DNA of 64,000 bases. It comes from Methylosarcina fibrata AML-C10 (lineage in GTDB: Bacteria > Pseudomonadota > Gammaproteobacteria > Methylococcales > Methylomonadaceae). The stretch is from positions 4,733,786 through 4,797,785 of the forward strand of contig NZ_KB889965.1 of assembly GCF_000372865.1 (NCBI RefSeq), given 5' to 3'. The notes beneath the pieces were generated by a model. The model was not told the origin of the DNA, did no database searches, and worked only from the letters and a program-made list of their open reading frames with translations. Positions 54,934 through 63,982 of the stretch are shown one piece after another. The translations under genes were made by a program, and so were the position numbers. Numbering within the stretch: the first letter of the stretch is position 1; each line of letters opens with the position of its first letter.

Positions 54934-55995
54934 ATGAAGCGGAGACTGACGCGCCTTGCGGCGGCTTTTGTCCTGATCTGGCCGCCTCTGGCGGGGGCTC
55001 AGGAAGATCAGGCGCATCCGGATAGCCCTATGGAACATGAAGGGCATTCCGAAGCCATGAGCCATTCCGCGCCGGAGAACGAACCGCCGGCAGCGGAACC
55101 CGGCGAATCTACCGAGGCCTCGTTCCCGGACAGCCCTCCGGAGCAGAATCAGGAAACCATGCCGCCTATGGATCATACCGGGCACAAGATGCCGCCGATG
55201 CCTGCCGATCAGGCCGAAGCCTCTCATTCCTCTCCCGGCACGGAGAGGCCCGAGCACGGGTCCGCCGCGATGCAGGGCGGATCGCCGCCCCCGGACGCGC
55301 GGGATCCTGCTGCGTATGCCGAAGGTTACGGTTTCGGCCCCCTGCCGCCGCCGGAAATGGCCGACGTGGAGTATTTCAACGCACTTCTCGTGGACCGGCT
55401 GGAAAGTCTGAGCACCGGCAGTACGACCTTCATGACCTACGATTTTCAATATTGGTGGGGAAAAACTTTTGACCGGGCGCTGGTCCGTGCCGAAGGGGAC
55501 ATCGACGACGGCACTTTTCAGCACGCGCGCACCGAATTGCTCTGGGCGCATGCGGCGGACCCGAACTGGGATACCCATCTGGGCATTCGCTACGACAAAG
55601 GCTTCGGTCCCGACCGAGGTTGGCTGGCGCTGGGGGTTCAGGGGATGGCGCCTTACTGGGTATACGTTGAAGCGACCGCCTACGTGGGCGAGGAAGGCAG
55701 AACGGCATTCCGGCTGGAAACCGAATACGACGTATTGCTGACGCAGAAACTGGTCCTGCAGCCCCGTACGGAGGCGAACTTTTACGGCAAAAAAGACCCC
55801 GCGCGCGCTTTGGGGCATGGATTATCGGATCTTTCCATCGGCCTGCGCCTGCGATACGAAGTCTGGCGCGAGCTGGCACCGTACATCGGGATCGAGTGGG
55901 CCGGCCGGTTCGGGGATACGGCGGATTATTTAAGAAACGCCGGCAACCGTACCGATGAAATACGGGCGGTTGCCGGGGTGCAGTTTTGGTATTGA
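54934..55995 (+). CDS. copB: Copper-resistance outer-membrane protein CopB
   Basis: The 353-residue protein starts with a signal peptide (about 1-22) followed by a Met/His/Pro/Glu-rich segment (about 25-115) with repeated MDHTGHKMPPMP-like and MEHEGHSEAM motifs, which can bind copper. The remaining C-terminal 225 residues form the CopB beta-barrel (for example HARTELLWAHAADPNWDTHL, then GLRLRYEVWRELAPYIG). It ends in FWY as outer-membrane proteins do. It lies 70 bp after copA, as in the Pseudomonas copAB pair; no copRS regulator is in the window. Confidence 0.92.
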   Translation: MKRRLTRLAAAFVLIWPPLAGAQEDQAHPDSPMEHEGHSEAMSHSAPENEPPAAEPGESTEASFPDSPPEQNQETMPPMDHTGHKMPPMPADQAEASHSSPGTERPEHGSAAMQGGSPPPDARDPAAYAEGYGFGPLPPPEMADVEYFNALLVDRLESLSTGSTTFMTYDFQYWWGKTFDRALVRAEGDIDDGTFQHARTELLWAHAADPNWDTHLGIRYDKGFGPDRGWLALGVQGMAPYWVYVEATAYVGEEGRTAFRLETEYDVLLTQKLVLQPRTEANFYGKKDPARALGHGLSDLSIGLRLRYEVWRELAPYIGIEWAGRFGDTADYLRNAGNRTDEIRAVAGVQFWY

Positions 55996-56034
55996 TCGGG
56001 CTGCGCTCGGGCTTCGGAAATCCGCCGCCGTCGG

Positions 56035-56775
56035 TCAGCTCTGAGCAATAAAGGCATTGATGATTTCGATGGCGTTCGCCATGCCTTTGTGCAGATTGTG
56101 CTCGATTTCCGCCATGGTGATTTCTTCGCCCGATTTTCCCGCCGCTTTGTTGGCGATGACCGCCATCGCCGCATACTCCATGCCGAGTTCCCTGGCGAGG
56201 GCAGCTTCCGGCATGCCGGTCATGCCGACCACGTCGCAGCCGTCTCTTTCCATGCGGAGGATTTCCGCCGCCGTTTCCAGGCGGGGCCCTTGCGTGCAGC
56301 CGTAGGTAGCGACGGGAGTCACCGGAATCCTGGCTGCCGCCGCTGCGGTGATCAGCCGGGCGCGAAGCGTCTGGCTGTACGGATAGCTGAAATCGATGTA
56401 ACCGGCCGGCTGGTCGTCGTCTTCGAAAAAGGTATGCTTGCGTCCGTAACTGTAGTCGATGATCTGGTCGGGAATGGCGATGTGGGCGGGTGCCATGGCC
56501 TCGGTGATGCCGCCGACCGCGGCCACTGCGATGACGGTTTTCACGCCCAGATGTTTCAATCCGAACAGATTGGCCCGGTAATTGATTCGGTGCGGCGCCA
56601 GAAGATGCGGATTGCCGTGTCGGGCCAGAAACACGACGGGCTTGCCCTGAATCGCTCCGACGACGTAATCGGCCGAAGGAGAGCCGTAAGGCGTGGTGAT
56701 CCGTTCGTTTCTCTCGATGGTCAGACCGGTGATGCGGGCTAAACCGGTGCCGCCGATGATGGCCAGAGGACTCAT
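56035..56775 (-). CDS. S-methyl-5'-thioinosine phosphorylase (MTIP)
   Basis: Purine nucleoside phosphorylase-family enzyme of 246 residues. HRINYRANLFGLKHLGVKTV and AVAAVGGITEAMAPAHIAIP are characteristic of the Pseudomonas MTIP, and the phosphate and base-pocket segments GGTGLARI and GMTGMPEAALARELGMEYA are visible. The enzyme phosphorolyses methylthioinosine from the polyamine by-product pathway. MTAP is a close relative and cannot be fully excluded by eye. The start ATG overlaps the hpt stop, so the two are coupled. Confidence 0.88.
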   Translation of the reverse strand: MSPLAIIGGTGLARITGLTIERNERITTPYGSPSADYVVGAIQGKPVVFLARHGNPHLLAPHRINYRANLFGLKHLGVKTVIAVAAVGGITEAMAPAHIAIPDQIIDYSYGRKHTFFEDDDQPAGYIDFSYPYSQTLRARLITAAAAARIPVTPVATYGCTQGPRLETAAEILRMERDGCDVVGMTGMPEAALARELGMEYAAMAVIANKAAGKSGEEITMAEIEHNLHKGMANAIEIINAFIAQS

Positions 56776-57320
56776 CAAATGGTCTCCTTGCAGGCATAGA
56801 TGCCGGCAGCGTTGCGTAAATAGCCTTTATAGTCCATGCCGTAGCCGAACAGATAACGGTTCTCGGTTTCCAGACCGACGAAGTCGGCTGTGATCGGTTT
56901 CTTGTGGTCGAGTTTCTTGTCGATCAGAACCGCGCTCAGAACTTCCGTAGCGCCCTGCTCCAGGCAATAGGCCACGATCGCTTTCAACGTGATGCCTTCG
57001 TCGAGAATGTCGTCGAGGATCAGAACGGTTCGGCCAGCAAGGGGCGTGCCCGGTTTCAGTTTCCATTCGAGACAACTGCCCGAAGTCTGGTTTCGATACC
57101 GGCTGGCGTTGATGGCGTCGATCTCCAGCGGCATGGTCAGGCGGGGAATCAGTTTGCCGGACATCACGATGCCGCCGTTCATGACGCAGAGCAGCAGAGG
57201 ATTTCGGTCCGCCAGAGAGCGATTGATGGTCTCGGCCATTTTGTCGAGCGCCGCTTCGACTTCCGCTTCGGAATAGAGTCGGTCCGCCGTGGCCTGTACA
57301 TGTTGGATTTCTTTAAGCAT
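56775..57320 (-). CDS. hpt: Hypoxanthine-guanine phosphoribosyltransferase
   Basis: The 181-residue enzyme salvages hypoxanthine and guanine with PRPP. The PRPP-binding loop is VLILDDILDEGITLKAI. Early residues LLLCVMNGGIVMSGKLI form the flexible catalytic loop. It receives hypoxanthine from the adjacent MTIP, which releases it from methylthioinosine, so the two genes make a short salvage route. It overlaps nagZ by 8 bp upstream. Confidence 0.93.
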   Translation of the reverse strand: MLKEIQHVQATADRLYSEAEVEAALDKMAETINRSLADRNPLLLCVMNGGIVMSGKLIPRLTMPLEIDAINASRYRNQTSGSCLEWKLKPGTPLAGRTVLILDDILDEGITLKAIVAYCLEQGATEVLSAVLIDKKLDHKKPITADFVGLETENRYLFGYGMDYKGYLRNAAGIYACKETI

Positions 57321-58335
57321 AGTTATTCGTTGCGTGAAGGATTCGATAGGAAAGCTGCTGCCATTGTTCGGTTTGCATCAGTTGTTGAAAATTGAATTGC
57401 GGTTTGCCCTGCATCCGGTTGAGCCGTTGCTCCCGCTCGGGGTCTGCGGTGATCGGCAACGCGTCCAGCACTTCCTCGGCGGCCTTGGGGTTGTTGCAGA
57501 CCAGCAGCATGTCGCAGCCGGCTTGCTGTGCGGCTCTGGCCCGTTCCGAATAACCGCCGGCGGCCGAGGCGCCCGCCATGCTCAGGTCGTCGCTGAACAC
57601 GACGCCGTTGAAATGGAGTTCCCCGCGCAATATCTGTTGAATCCAGAACCTGGAAAATCCGGCCGGATCGGGAGCGATCTTCGGATAAACGACGTGAGCC
57701 GGCATGATGCCTTCCACGCCTTCTTCGATCAGCCGCTTGAACGGAAACAGGTCCTTGGCGCGGATGCTGTCGAGATCGCGGTCGTCTACCGGCAGGGCCA
57801 GATGCGAATCCGCCGAGACCGCGCCGTGGCCCGGAAAATGTTTTCCGATGGCGGCCATGCCTGCTTTGCGCATGCCTTTTCGAAAAGCGCCGGCCAGTAT
57901 GGCCGCCCGTTCGGGATCGCTCGAAAAGGAACGGTCGCCGATGACTTCGCTGATCCCGCAATCGACGTCGAGCACCGGAGCAAAACTGAAGTCGACGCCG
58001 ACGGCCAACAACTCCGAGGCCATCAGCCAACCTGCCGCTTCGGCGACTTCCGGCTCGGCCCGGTCATAAAATGCCGCGGGCGGAAGACGGGTAAACCCTT
58101 GCCGGAAACGCTGGACCCGGCCGCCTTCCTGATCGACGGCAATGAGAATCCGGCCGTTGCGGGCGGCGCGAATGCTGTCGATGAGCTCGGTGATTTGTTC
58201 CGGACTTTGATAGTTGCGCGAGAAGAGAATCACCGCGCCGGTATTGGGATGATTGAATTTTTCTTGTTCATGTGGTGCCAGCGTCAAGCCTTCGACGTCG
58301 AGCATGACGGGACCGATCGGAAGTGTTTTGGTCAT
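57313..58335 (-). CDS. nagZ: Beta-N-acetylhexosaminidase NagZ
   Basis: Cytoplasmic glycoside hydrolase family 3 enzyme of 340 residues that removes GlcNAc from anhydro-muropeptides in cell-wall recycling. The flexible loop with the catalytic His is KHFPGHGAVSADSHLALP. The nucleophile Asp is in VVFSDDLSM. Substrate contacts include IAVDQEGGRVQRF. It is first in the nagZ-hpt-MTIP overlap chain, an unrelated pathway mix that is common in gammaproteobacteria. Confidence 0.96.
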   Translation of the reverse strand: MTKTLPIGPVMLDVEGLTLAPHEQEKFNHPNTGAVILFSRNYQSPEQITELIDSIRAARNGRILIAVDQEGGRVQRFRQGFTRLPPAAFYDRAEPEVAEAAGWLMASELLAVGVDFSFAPVLDVDCGISEVIGDRSFSSDPERAAILAGAFRKGMRKAGMAAIGKHFPGHGAVSADSHLALPVDDRDLDSIRAKDLFPFKRLIEEGVEGIMPAHVVYPKIAPDPAGFSRFWIQQILRGELHFNGVVFSDDLSMAGASAAGGYSERARAAQQAGCDMLLVCNNPKAAEEVLDALPITADPEREQRLNRMQGKPQFNFQQLMQTEQWQQLSYRILHATNNYA

Positions 58336-58527
58336 GGTGACGAGATAAGTTTCAGTCAGTAATAAAAGTCTGCCGGTTGTCCGGTTTCATTGAAAGCGGG
58401 GTTTTGAAAGTTATTTTATCCCGTGATGAACGGGCTCGTATCGTTGCCCGGACAGGGCCGGTCAGGCCGATCCCAAGGAAAATGAATGGATGCTTGGGTG
58501 CTCTCCCCACTGTTTTTCGCCGGCCTG

Positions 58528-59310
58528 CTACCGCAGAGGATAAGCAATGTTGCGCATTTGTCTGAGTATCCAGTGTTGCCGTTCGATCAAATAGCCGGAA
58601 GGGCGAGCGACCTTGAGCCGCAACGGATTCGGCAGGGATGCCGCCAGCAGCGCGGCCTGGGGCCGGCTCAGATTGTTGGCGGGAATGCCGAAATAATGCC
58701 GGCTGGCCGCCTGGATGCCGAAAACGTGATCGCCGAATTCGGCAATGTTCAGATAAACCGTCAAAATGCGTTCCTTACTCCACAGCAACTCGATCAGCAG
58801 GGTGAACCAGACTTCGAAGCCCTTGCGAAGAATGCTTTTGGAAGGGTTTAAAAATAAGTTTTTGGCGACCTGTTGGGAAATGGTGCTGGCGCCTCTCAGT
58901 CGTCCCCCGTCGATGTAAATGTCGATGGACGATTGTATCGATTGTAGATCAAATCCCGAATGTTGAAAAAAACGCTGATCCTCCGAAGCGATGACGGCGC
59001 GGTAAGCATTCGGGGAAATTTGCTCCGAGCTTACCCATTGATAATCGATCGGACGCCAGATCCGGTTTTTAACCATGTCTTCCACATGCCGAAAGAGCAT
59101 GAAGGCCGAGGAAGGCGGCGGCGTCCAGCGTAACAGGGCGCAGATCATGATGCTTGAAAAGGCAAAGGCGAGGAATCCGTAGTAAATTCCGTTGCGCAGT
59201 CTGGCACCGAGTTTTGAAGGAAATTTCCGGCGGGAACCAGCTTTCCGGGATCGTTTTTTTCTGGCCGACACAAAAGTTATCATAGGGCTGAGGATTTTTC
59301 TCGACTCCAT
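58528..59310 (-). CDS. mtgA: Monofunctional biosynthetic peptidoglycan transglycosylase
   Basis: GT51 glycosyltransferase of 260 residues that polymerises lipid II into glycan strands. One N-terminal transmembrane helix (about 43-60, YYGFLAFAFSSIMICALL) anchors it. The catalytic Glu is in IASEDQRFFQHSGFD, followed by GASTISQQVAKNLFL and LTVYLNIAEFGDHVFGIQAA. It has no transpeptidase domain. ATG 59283 is an alternative start. It is separated from nagZ by 192 bp. Confidence 0.95.
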   Translation of the reverse strand: MESRKILSPMITFVSARKKRSRKAGSRRKFPSKLGARLRNGIYYGFLAFAFSSIMICALLRWTPPPSSAFMLFRHVEDMVKNRIWRPIDYQWVSSEQISPNAYRAVIASEDQRFFQHSGFDLQSIQSSIDIYIDGGRLRGASTISQQVAKNLFLNPSKSILRKGFEVWFTLLIELLWSKERILTVYLNIAEFGDHVFGIQAASRHYFGIPANNLSRPQAALLAASLPNPLRLKVARPSGYLIERQHWILRQMRNIAYPLR

Positions 59311-59558
59311 TCGAAGCCTGGAGTTTGTTCCATATGATAAAGCCTTTGTTCCGGCTTGAATACCGTCGAAACATCATGGCCCGTTTTTTCTGCGGCGCTT
59401 TCCCGTGACGTCGTGCCGGGAACCGAACGGATCAGGAATAATTTTCGTCATGAGAGCGGGCTGGAAAAAAAATTATTGAACGGCCATCAAATGAATGGAT
59501 TTATCATTCAAGGACAAGGATAATAAGGTTTATTCTAAAAATTCTAGAGGACACGAAT

Positions 59559-60011
59559 ATGACATCAATCTGGATCCTTGTCGCCGACAACAGCCGAGCC
59601 CGTATATTTACCACCGAAAGTTCTTCTGCGCCGTTACAGGAATTGGAAGATTTGACCCACGCCGAAAGCCGGCTGCATGACCGGGAAATCACTCAGGACT
59701 TGCCGGGCAGGCACACGGGGACCGGGGGTACCGGCCATCCTTACGATTCGGCCACCGACCCCAAAAAATACGAAGCCGTTCAATTTGCCCATCAGATCAT
59801 CGGCTATCTGGAAGAGGCCCGCAACGCCAACCGATTCGATCGTTTGATGATTGTTGCCGAGCCTTCCATGCTGGGATTGCTGCGCAAGGAAATGCCGGAG
59901 CAGATCAAAAAGCATGTCACTTTTGAGCTCGACAAAAATATTACGACGCAGAGCGCGGCCGAAATTCGCGATCACTTGCCCGAATATCTGCCGAGACTTG
60001 AAGAAATGTGA
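59559..60011 (+). CDS. Host-attachment (Host_attach/PF10116) family protein
   Basis: The 150-residue cytosolic protein has WILVADNSRARIFTTE at the N-terminus, FDRLMIVAEPSMLGLLRKEM in the middle and HVTFELDKNITTQSAAEIRD at the end. This is the pattern of the host attachment family, whose first member aids plant binding by Agrobacterium. The molecular role is unclear in free-living bacteria. A GAGG site precedes the ATG. Confidence 0.88.
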   Translation: MTSIWILVADNSRARIFTTESSSAPLQELEDLTHAESRLHDREITQDLPGRHTGTGGTGHPYDSATDPKKYEAVQFAHQIIGYLEEARNANRFDRLMIVAEPSMLGLLRKEMPEQIKKHVTFELDKNITTQSAAEIRDHLPEYLPRLEEM

Positions 60012-60662
60012 GAAGAAGGGTTGAATTGGCAACAGCCCGCCCCATATACCAGTGCTGTTACCGTGAAAATCGAAAGATGCCAGTGGAGTAGGAGCGGCTC
60101 TAGCCGCGATTAAGCCTTGGTCGCGGCTGAAGCCGTTCTCACAGATGATGTTCATGATTCGGGGTGACGGAAGCCACTTCATGCCGGTTAAGTTAAGCTG
60201 TCGGACTAGCGGGAGCTACTAAGCCGGCTTTGCCCATATTACCGGTTTCTTAAATTAAATGGGTAATTCTTAATGCGGAAAAGACGGGAATGGCTCAAAG
60301 GAATCGGTCCGTTTTTCGAATGAAACCGGATCGGCGCCGGACTCGTTCGCGATACAAAGAATACTTTGCCGCAGCCGTTATCTTCCGGGCAAGAGCCGCT
60401 GAAGACCAAAGTATGGTATCGAGTCGTTAACTTGTTTCAGTCAAATGAATTTCTCGAATCCGTCATCAACGCCGATGCCGGGATTCGGTCATTGCTCAAA
60501 AGCAGGCCGCCGTCCCGCGCGCTCGGGAACAATCGATCGTTTTACCACTCCTATTGCTTGCTCCTCGGTATTGGATTCGGGCACAACAATCGCAATAAAG
60601 ATCAATGTTCGGGTCGAGGCAACTGAGTTACCTCAGTTTTTGGCGTGACCGAAACAGGATAA
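60012..60662. other. Intergenic region with a REP pair
   Basis: This 651-bp region lies between the host-attachment gene and the DUF445 gene. It holds the inverted REP pair at 60088-60142. A frame at 60366-60626 encodes 86 residues without motifs, and I do not call it. No other RNA gene or terminator was evident. Confidence 0.5.
60088..60142. repeat. Inverted pair of REP elements
   Basis: GTAGGAGCGGCTCTAGCCGC (from 60088, unit to 60109) and its near-inverse at 60121-60142 (complement GTGAGAACGGCTTCAGCCGC) form a head-to-head REP pair separated by 11 bp. Each unit has its own GCGGCT/AGCCGC stem. This GTAGGAGCGGC type is well known from Pseudomonas and related genomes. Confidence 0.8.
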
Positions 60663-61385
60663 ATGAAGCAACTGGCCGATAAAAGTTTTCTCACTCATGC
60701 CGTATCGCTCGTTCTTGTCGTAGCGGGCTATCTCATTCCTGTTCAACAGGACTTGATTAAATCGATCGGGTTTTTCGCTCTCTCGGGGGCAATGACCAAC
60801 TGGCTCGCCGTTTACATGCTGTTTGAAAGGGTGCCTCTTCTGTATGGATCGGGCGTTATTCCAGGCCGTTTCGAAGAGTTCAAGCGGTCCATCAGGGAAT
60901 TGATGATGCAGCAGTTTTTTACGGTCGGCAATATTGAACGGTTTATTGAGGCCGAGGAGCAACAGGGCGCTAAGCTATTGAATCTGGAACCTTTGCTGAA
61001 CGCCGTCGATTACGAGCGTATTTATCAGGGACTGGTTTCGGCGATCATGGGCTCTTCTTTTGGCGGAATGCTGGCCGTGCTGGGAGGAAAGGAGGCTTTG
61101 GCGCCGTTAAAGGAGCCGGTCATCGATAAATTGCGGGCGGTTCTGGCCGGAATAGCCGAGTCGGAAAGTTTTACTGTTGCGTTAAAGCATGGGCTGGATG
61201 CGCATAAAATTGGCATGGATATTGTATCTAAAATTGAAAAGGTTATCGACAAACGGCTGGATGAGATGACGCCTCAAATGGTCAAGGAAATGGTTCAGGC
61301 CATCATTCGCGACCATTTGGGATGGCTGGTCGTATGGGGCGGTTTTTTCGGCGGTTTGATGGGGGCGTTGTTCGCTTTTGCTTGA
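60663..61385 (+). CDS. DUF445-family membrane protein
   Basis: The 240-residue protein has N-terminal hydrophobic helices (about 10-50, AVSLVLVVAGYLIPV and SIGFFALSGAMTNWLAVYML) and a C-terminal helix (WLVVWGGFFGGLMGALFAF). GAMTNWLAVYMLFERVP and LYGSGVIPGRFEEFKRSI are the family hallmarks. The central part is amphipathic helical. The family function is unknown. The stop TGA overlaps the ATG of the next gene. Confidence 0.88.
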   Translation: MKQLADKSFLTHAVSLVLVVAGYLIPVQQDLIKSIGFFALSGAMTNWLAVYMLFERVPLLYGSGVIPGRFEEFKRSIRELMMQQFFTVGNIERFIEAEEQQGAKLLNLEPLLNAVDYERIYQGLVSAIMGSSFGGMLAVLGGKEALAPLKEPVIDKLRAVLAGIAESESFTVALKHGLDAHKIGMDIVSKIEKVIDKRLDEMTPQMVKEMVQAIIRDHLGWLVVWGGFFGGLMGALFAFA

Positions 61386-62161
61386 TGGAAGCTGTTGATC
61401 TTGTTTATACGGAATTCGGAAAATCCGCTTCCGAACCTCTCGTCATTCTGCACGGTTTTTTTGCATCGTCCCGTAACTGGCGGCAAATAGCGGAAAAACT
61501 GTCGGATCAGTTTCATGTCTACGTGCCGGACATGAGAAATCATGGTGCATCGCCTCATCATCCGGTCATGGATTATTCCGCCATGGCGGCGGACTTGAGA
61601 CAATTTATCGAACGGCATGGCTTGACAAGGGTCAACGTGTTGGGCCACAGCATGGGCGGCAAGATCGCCATGTGGTGTGCGCTTAATGAGCCTAATCTGT
61701 TCAAGAAACTGATCGTCGCCGATATTGCCCCGGTCGGTTACAGCCACCGCTTCGAGCGCACGATACAGGCGCTGAAGGACTTGCCGTTGACTGAGCTCAA
61801 CAGTAGGAAACAGGCCGAGTTCCGACTGGCTGAAGAACTGCCCGATCCGGCTTACCGCCAATTTTTGTTGCAAAATCTGGTGTTGTCCGAGGGGCGGTAT
61901 CGGTGGCGGGTCAATCTCGATATATTTTATAATGCGGCTTCGAACATTACCGCGTTTCCGGATACCGATCAATTGGCGCCTTATCAGGGTAAGGTTTTGT
62001 TTATCGCAGGGGAGCATTCCGATTTTGTTAAAATGGAAGACGTCGCGCCTTTGTTTCCCACGGCGATTTTTGACACAATTCCCGATGCAGGGCATTGGCT
62101 GCACGTGCAGCAGCCGGAAATCTTTATAAAAACAGTAGGAAATTTTTTGAAATTCTGTTAA
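61385..62161 (+). CDS. Alpha/beta-hydrolase fold esterase, YbfF-like
   Basis: The 258-residue protein has the catalytic Ser89 in VLGHSMGGK, the Asp in FIAGEHSDFVK and the His in DAGHWLHVQQPE. The oxyanion region is ILHGFFASSRNWRQIAEKL. It resembles E. coli YbfF, an acyl-CoA/short-chain thioesterase. I start it at ATG 61385, which overlaps the DUF445 stop; the in-frame ATG at 61322 falls within the previous gene. Substrate is unknown. Confidence 0.9.
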   Translation: MEAVDLVYTEFGKSASEPLVILHGFFASSRNWRQIAEKLSDQFHVYVPDMRNHGASPHHPVMDYSAMAADLRQFIERHGLTRVNVLGHSMGGKIAMWCALNEPNLFKKLIVADIAPVGYSHRFERTIQALKDLPLTELNSRKQAEFRLAEELPDPAYRQFLLQNLVLSEGRYRWRVNLDIFYNAASNITAFPDTDQLAPYQGKVLFIAGEHSDFVKMEDVAPLFPTAIFDTIPDAGHWLHVQQPEIFIKTVGNFLKFC

Positions 62162-62384
62162 AAATGACTTTTAGTTTAGAGTCGGATCTCTAAAGATATC
62201 GTCTACGATCAGGCCTTTTACTGGGCTTCAAGATGCTTATTTTCATGCCGATGGATGAAAATGGGTTGCCATTAAGGTTAAAATAGGCTAACGACCATTA
62301 TAATTGACTGTTAAACAGTTGTGTTGTCAGGCCATTACAGTTATCTTAAATAACTTTCAATAACAATAACTAAGGAGAAGTCGG

Positions 62385-62624
62385 ATGTCCAAAGGCCAAA
62401 ATTTGCAGGATAATTTTTTAAATACGCTTAGAAAAGAACATACGCCTGTGTCAATTTTTCTTGTGAATGGCATCAAACTGCAAGGGAAAGTCGATTCATT
62501 CGATCAATATGTCATCATGCTGAAAAATACCGTGAGCCAAATGGTATACAAACACGCCATTTCCACTATCGTTCCGGGCAAAGCGGTAAAATTTACTCCG
62601 GAAAGTGAAGTTGAGGAAGATTGA
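62385..62624 (+). CDS. hfq: RNA-binding protein Hfq
   Basis: Hexameric Sm-like RNA chaperone that pairs small RNAs with mRNAs, 79 residues. The Sm1 motif is [20 protein letters not shown] and the Sm2 motif contains [11 protein letters not shown]. The acidic tail is short, as in many gammaproteobacteria outside the enterics. A strong aaggag site precedes the ATG. It is followed 92 bp later by hflX, as in the usual miaA-hfq-hflX order, but miaA is not upstream here. Confidence 0.98.
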   Translation: MSKGQNLQDNFLNTLRKEHTPVSIFLVNGIKLQGKVDSFDQYVIMLKNTVSQMVYKHAISTIVPGKAVKFTPESEVEED

Positions 62625-62716
62625 TTTTCCTTTTTGTTGTTTCTCCTGCTTCACTTGTTGTCATCGCCTCGCCGGAGTGGTGAGTTTATTATTCTTGTCT
62701 GCCGTATGGAGTTTTT

Positions 62717-63982
62717 GTGTTTGATCGTCCCGATTCGGGTGAGCGCGCCGTTCTTGTTCACCTGACCCTTCATTCCGGGCCGGAAGATCTTTTAGAGCTA
62801 AAAGAATTAGCCAGATCGGCAGGAACCGATCCTGTTCATGTTGTTACCGGGAGCCGCAAAAGCCCCGATCCGAAATATTTCGTAGGAGAGGGTAAACTCG
62901 AGGAGATTAAGTCCAGTTTAAGTGCGTTCGACGCCGATATCGTCTTGTTTAACCATGCCTTGTCGCCCAGCCAGGAACGCAATCTGGAAAAGGCGCTCGG
63001 CGTGAGGGTGGTCGATAGAAACGGCCTGATTCTCGATATATTCGCCCAAAGAGCGCAGACCTTCGAAGGAAAATTACAGGTGGAACTGGCTCAGTTGAAG
63101 CATTTGTCGACCCGTCTCGTGCGGGGATGGACCCATCTGGAACGGCAAAAGGGCGGCATCGGTCTGAGAGGGCCGGGCGAAACGCAGTTGGAAACCGACC
63201 GGCGCCTGATCGGCGTGCGCATCAAGCAGATACAGAGCCGTCTGGAAAAGGTCGACCGGCAGAGGCACCAGGGGCGGAGCAAAAGAAAGAAAGCCGAAAT
63301 CCCGGCCGTTTCCCTGGTCGGTTATACCAATGCCGGCAAATCGACTTTGTTCAACCGGTTGACCGGAGCCGATATTTATACTGCCGACCAGTTGTTCGCC
63401 ACGCTGGATCCCACCTTGCGCCACTGCGCCTTGCCCAATAACAGTGAGATCGTCCTGGCGGATACGGTCGGATTCATCAGGCATCTGCCTCATGAGCTGG
63501 TGGCGGCGTTCAAGTCGACTTTGCAGGAAGCCAGCGAAGCCGACTTGTTGTTGCACGTCATTGACGCTCATGTCGAAGATCGCGAGGCTACCGTGGTCGA
63601 GGTCAACAAGGTGTTGGGAGACATTGACGCTGGCCGGATCAAGCAATTGGAAGTTTATAATAAAATCGATTTACTGGATAATGTGTCTCCCAGAATTGAC
63701 CGGGACGAAGCCGGCGCTCCGCTGAGAGTCTGGCTGTCCGCCCAATCGGGCGCGGGTATTGACCTGCTTTATCAAGCCTTGTCCGAACTGTTTTCCACCG
63801 GAAAAATTAAAATGCATTGTCATTTGCAGGCCGATCAAGGACAGGCCAGGGCAAAAATTTATACTTGCGCAAAAATTATTAGCGAGCATATTGATGAGGA
63901 CGGAACGAGCGAATTGGTCGTCGAAATCGACGCCAAGCACCTGGGTATGTTGAAGTCGGTAAAATGTGAGCGGATAGGGTAG
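62717..63982 (+). CDS. hflX: Ribosome-splitting GTPase HflX
   Basis: Obg-family GTPase of 421 residues that binds the 50S subunit and rescues stalled ribosomes under stress. The N-terminal HflX domain has GSRKSPDPKYFVGEGKLEEI and LIGVRIKQIQSRLEKVDRQR around the linker, with the family block GGIGLRGPGETQLETDRR. The G domain has GYTNAGKSTLF (G1), ADTVGFIR (G3) and NKID (G4). The start is GTG 62717, five bases after a GGAG site. The stop lies near the right edge. Confidence 0.97.
   Translation: MFDRPDSGERAVLVHLTLHSGPEDLLELKELARSAGTDPVHVVTGSRKSPDPKYFVGEGKLEEIKSSLSAFDADIVLFNHALSPSQERNLEKALGVRVVDRNGLILDIFAQRAQTFEGKLQVELAQLKHLSTRLVRGWTHLERQKGGIGLRGPGETQLETDRRLIGVRIKQIQSRLEKVDRQRHQGRSKRKKAEIPAVSLVGYTNAGKSTLFNRLTGADIYTADQLFATLDPTLRHCALPNNSEIVLADTVGFIRHLPHELVAAFKSTLQEASEADLLLHVIDAHVEDREATVVEVNKVLGDIDAGRIKQLEVYNKIDLLDNVSPRIDRDEAGAPLRVWLSAQSGAGIDLLYQALSELFSTGKIKMHCHLQADQGQARAKIYTCAKIISEHIDEDGTSELVVEIDAKHLGMLKSVKCERIG

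Noticed and set aside
55430-56797. Minus-strand open frame of 455 codons, rich in Arg and Pro
   Set aside because: It is out of frame over MTIP and antisense to copB; composition is that of a shadow.
62306-62319. ACTGTT-a-AACAGT palindrome upstream of hfq
   Set aside because: Short dyad with no matching regulator; could easily be chance.
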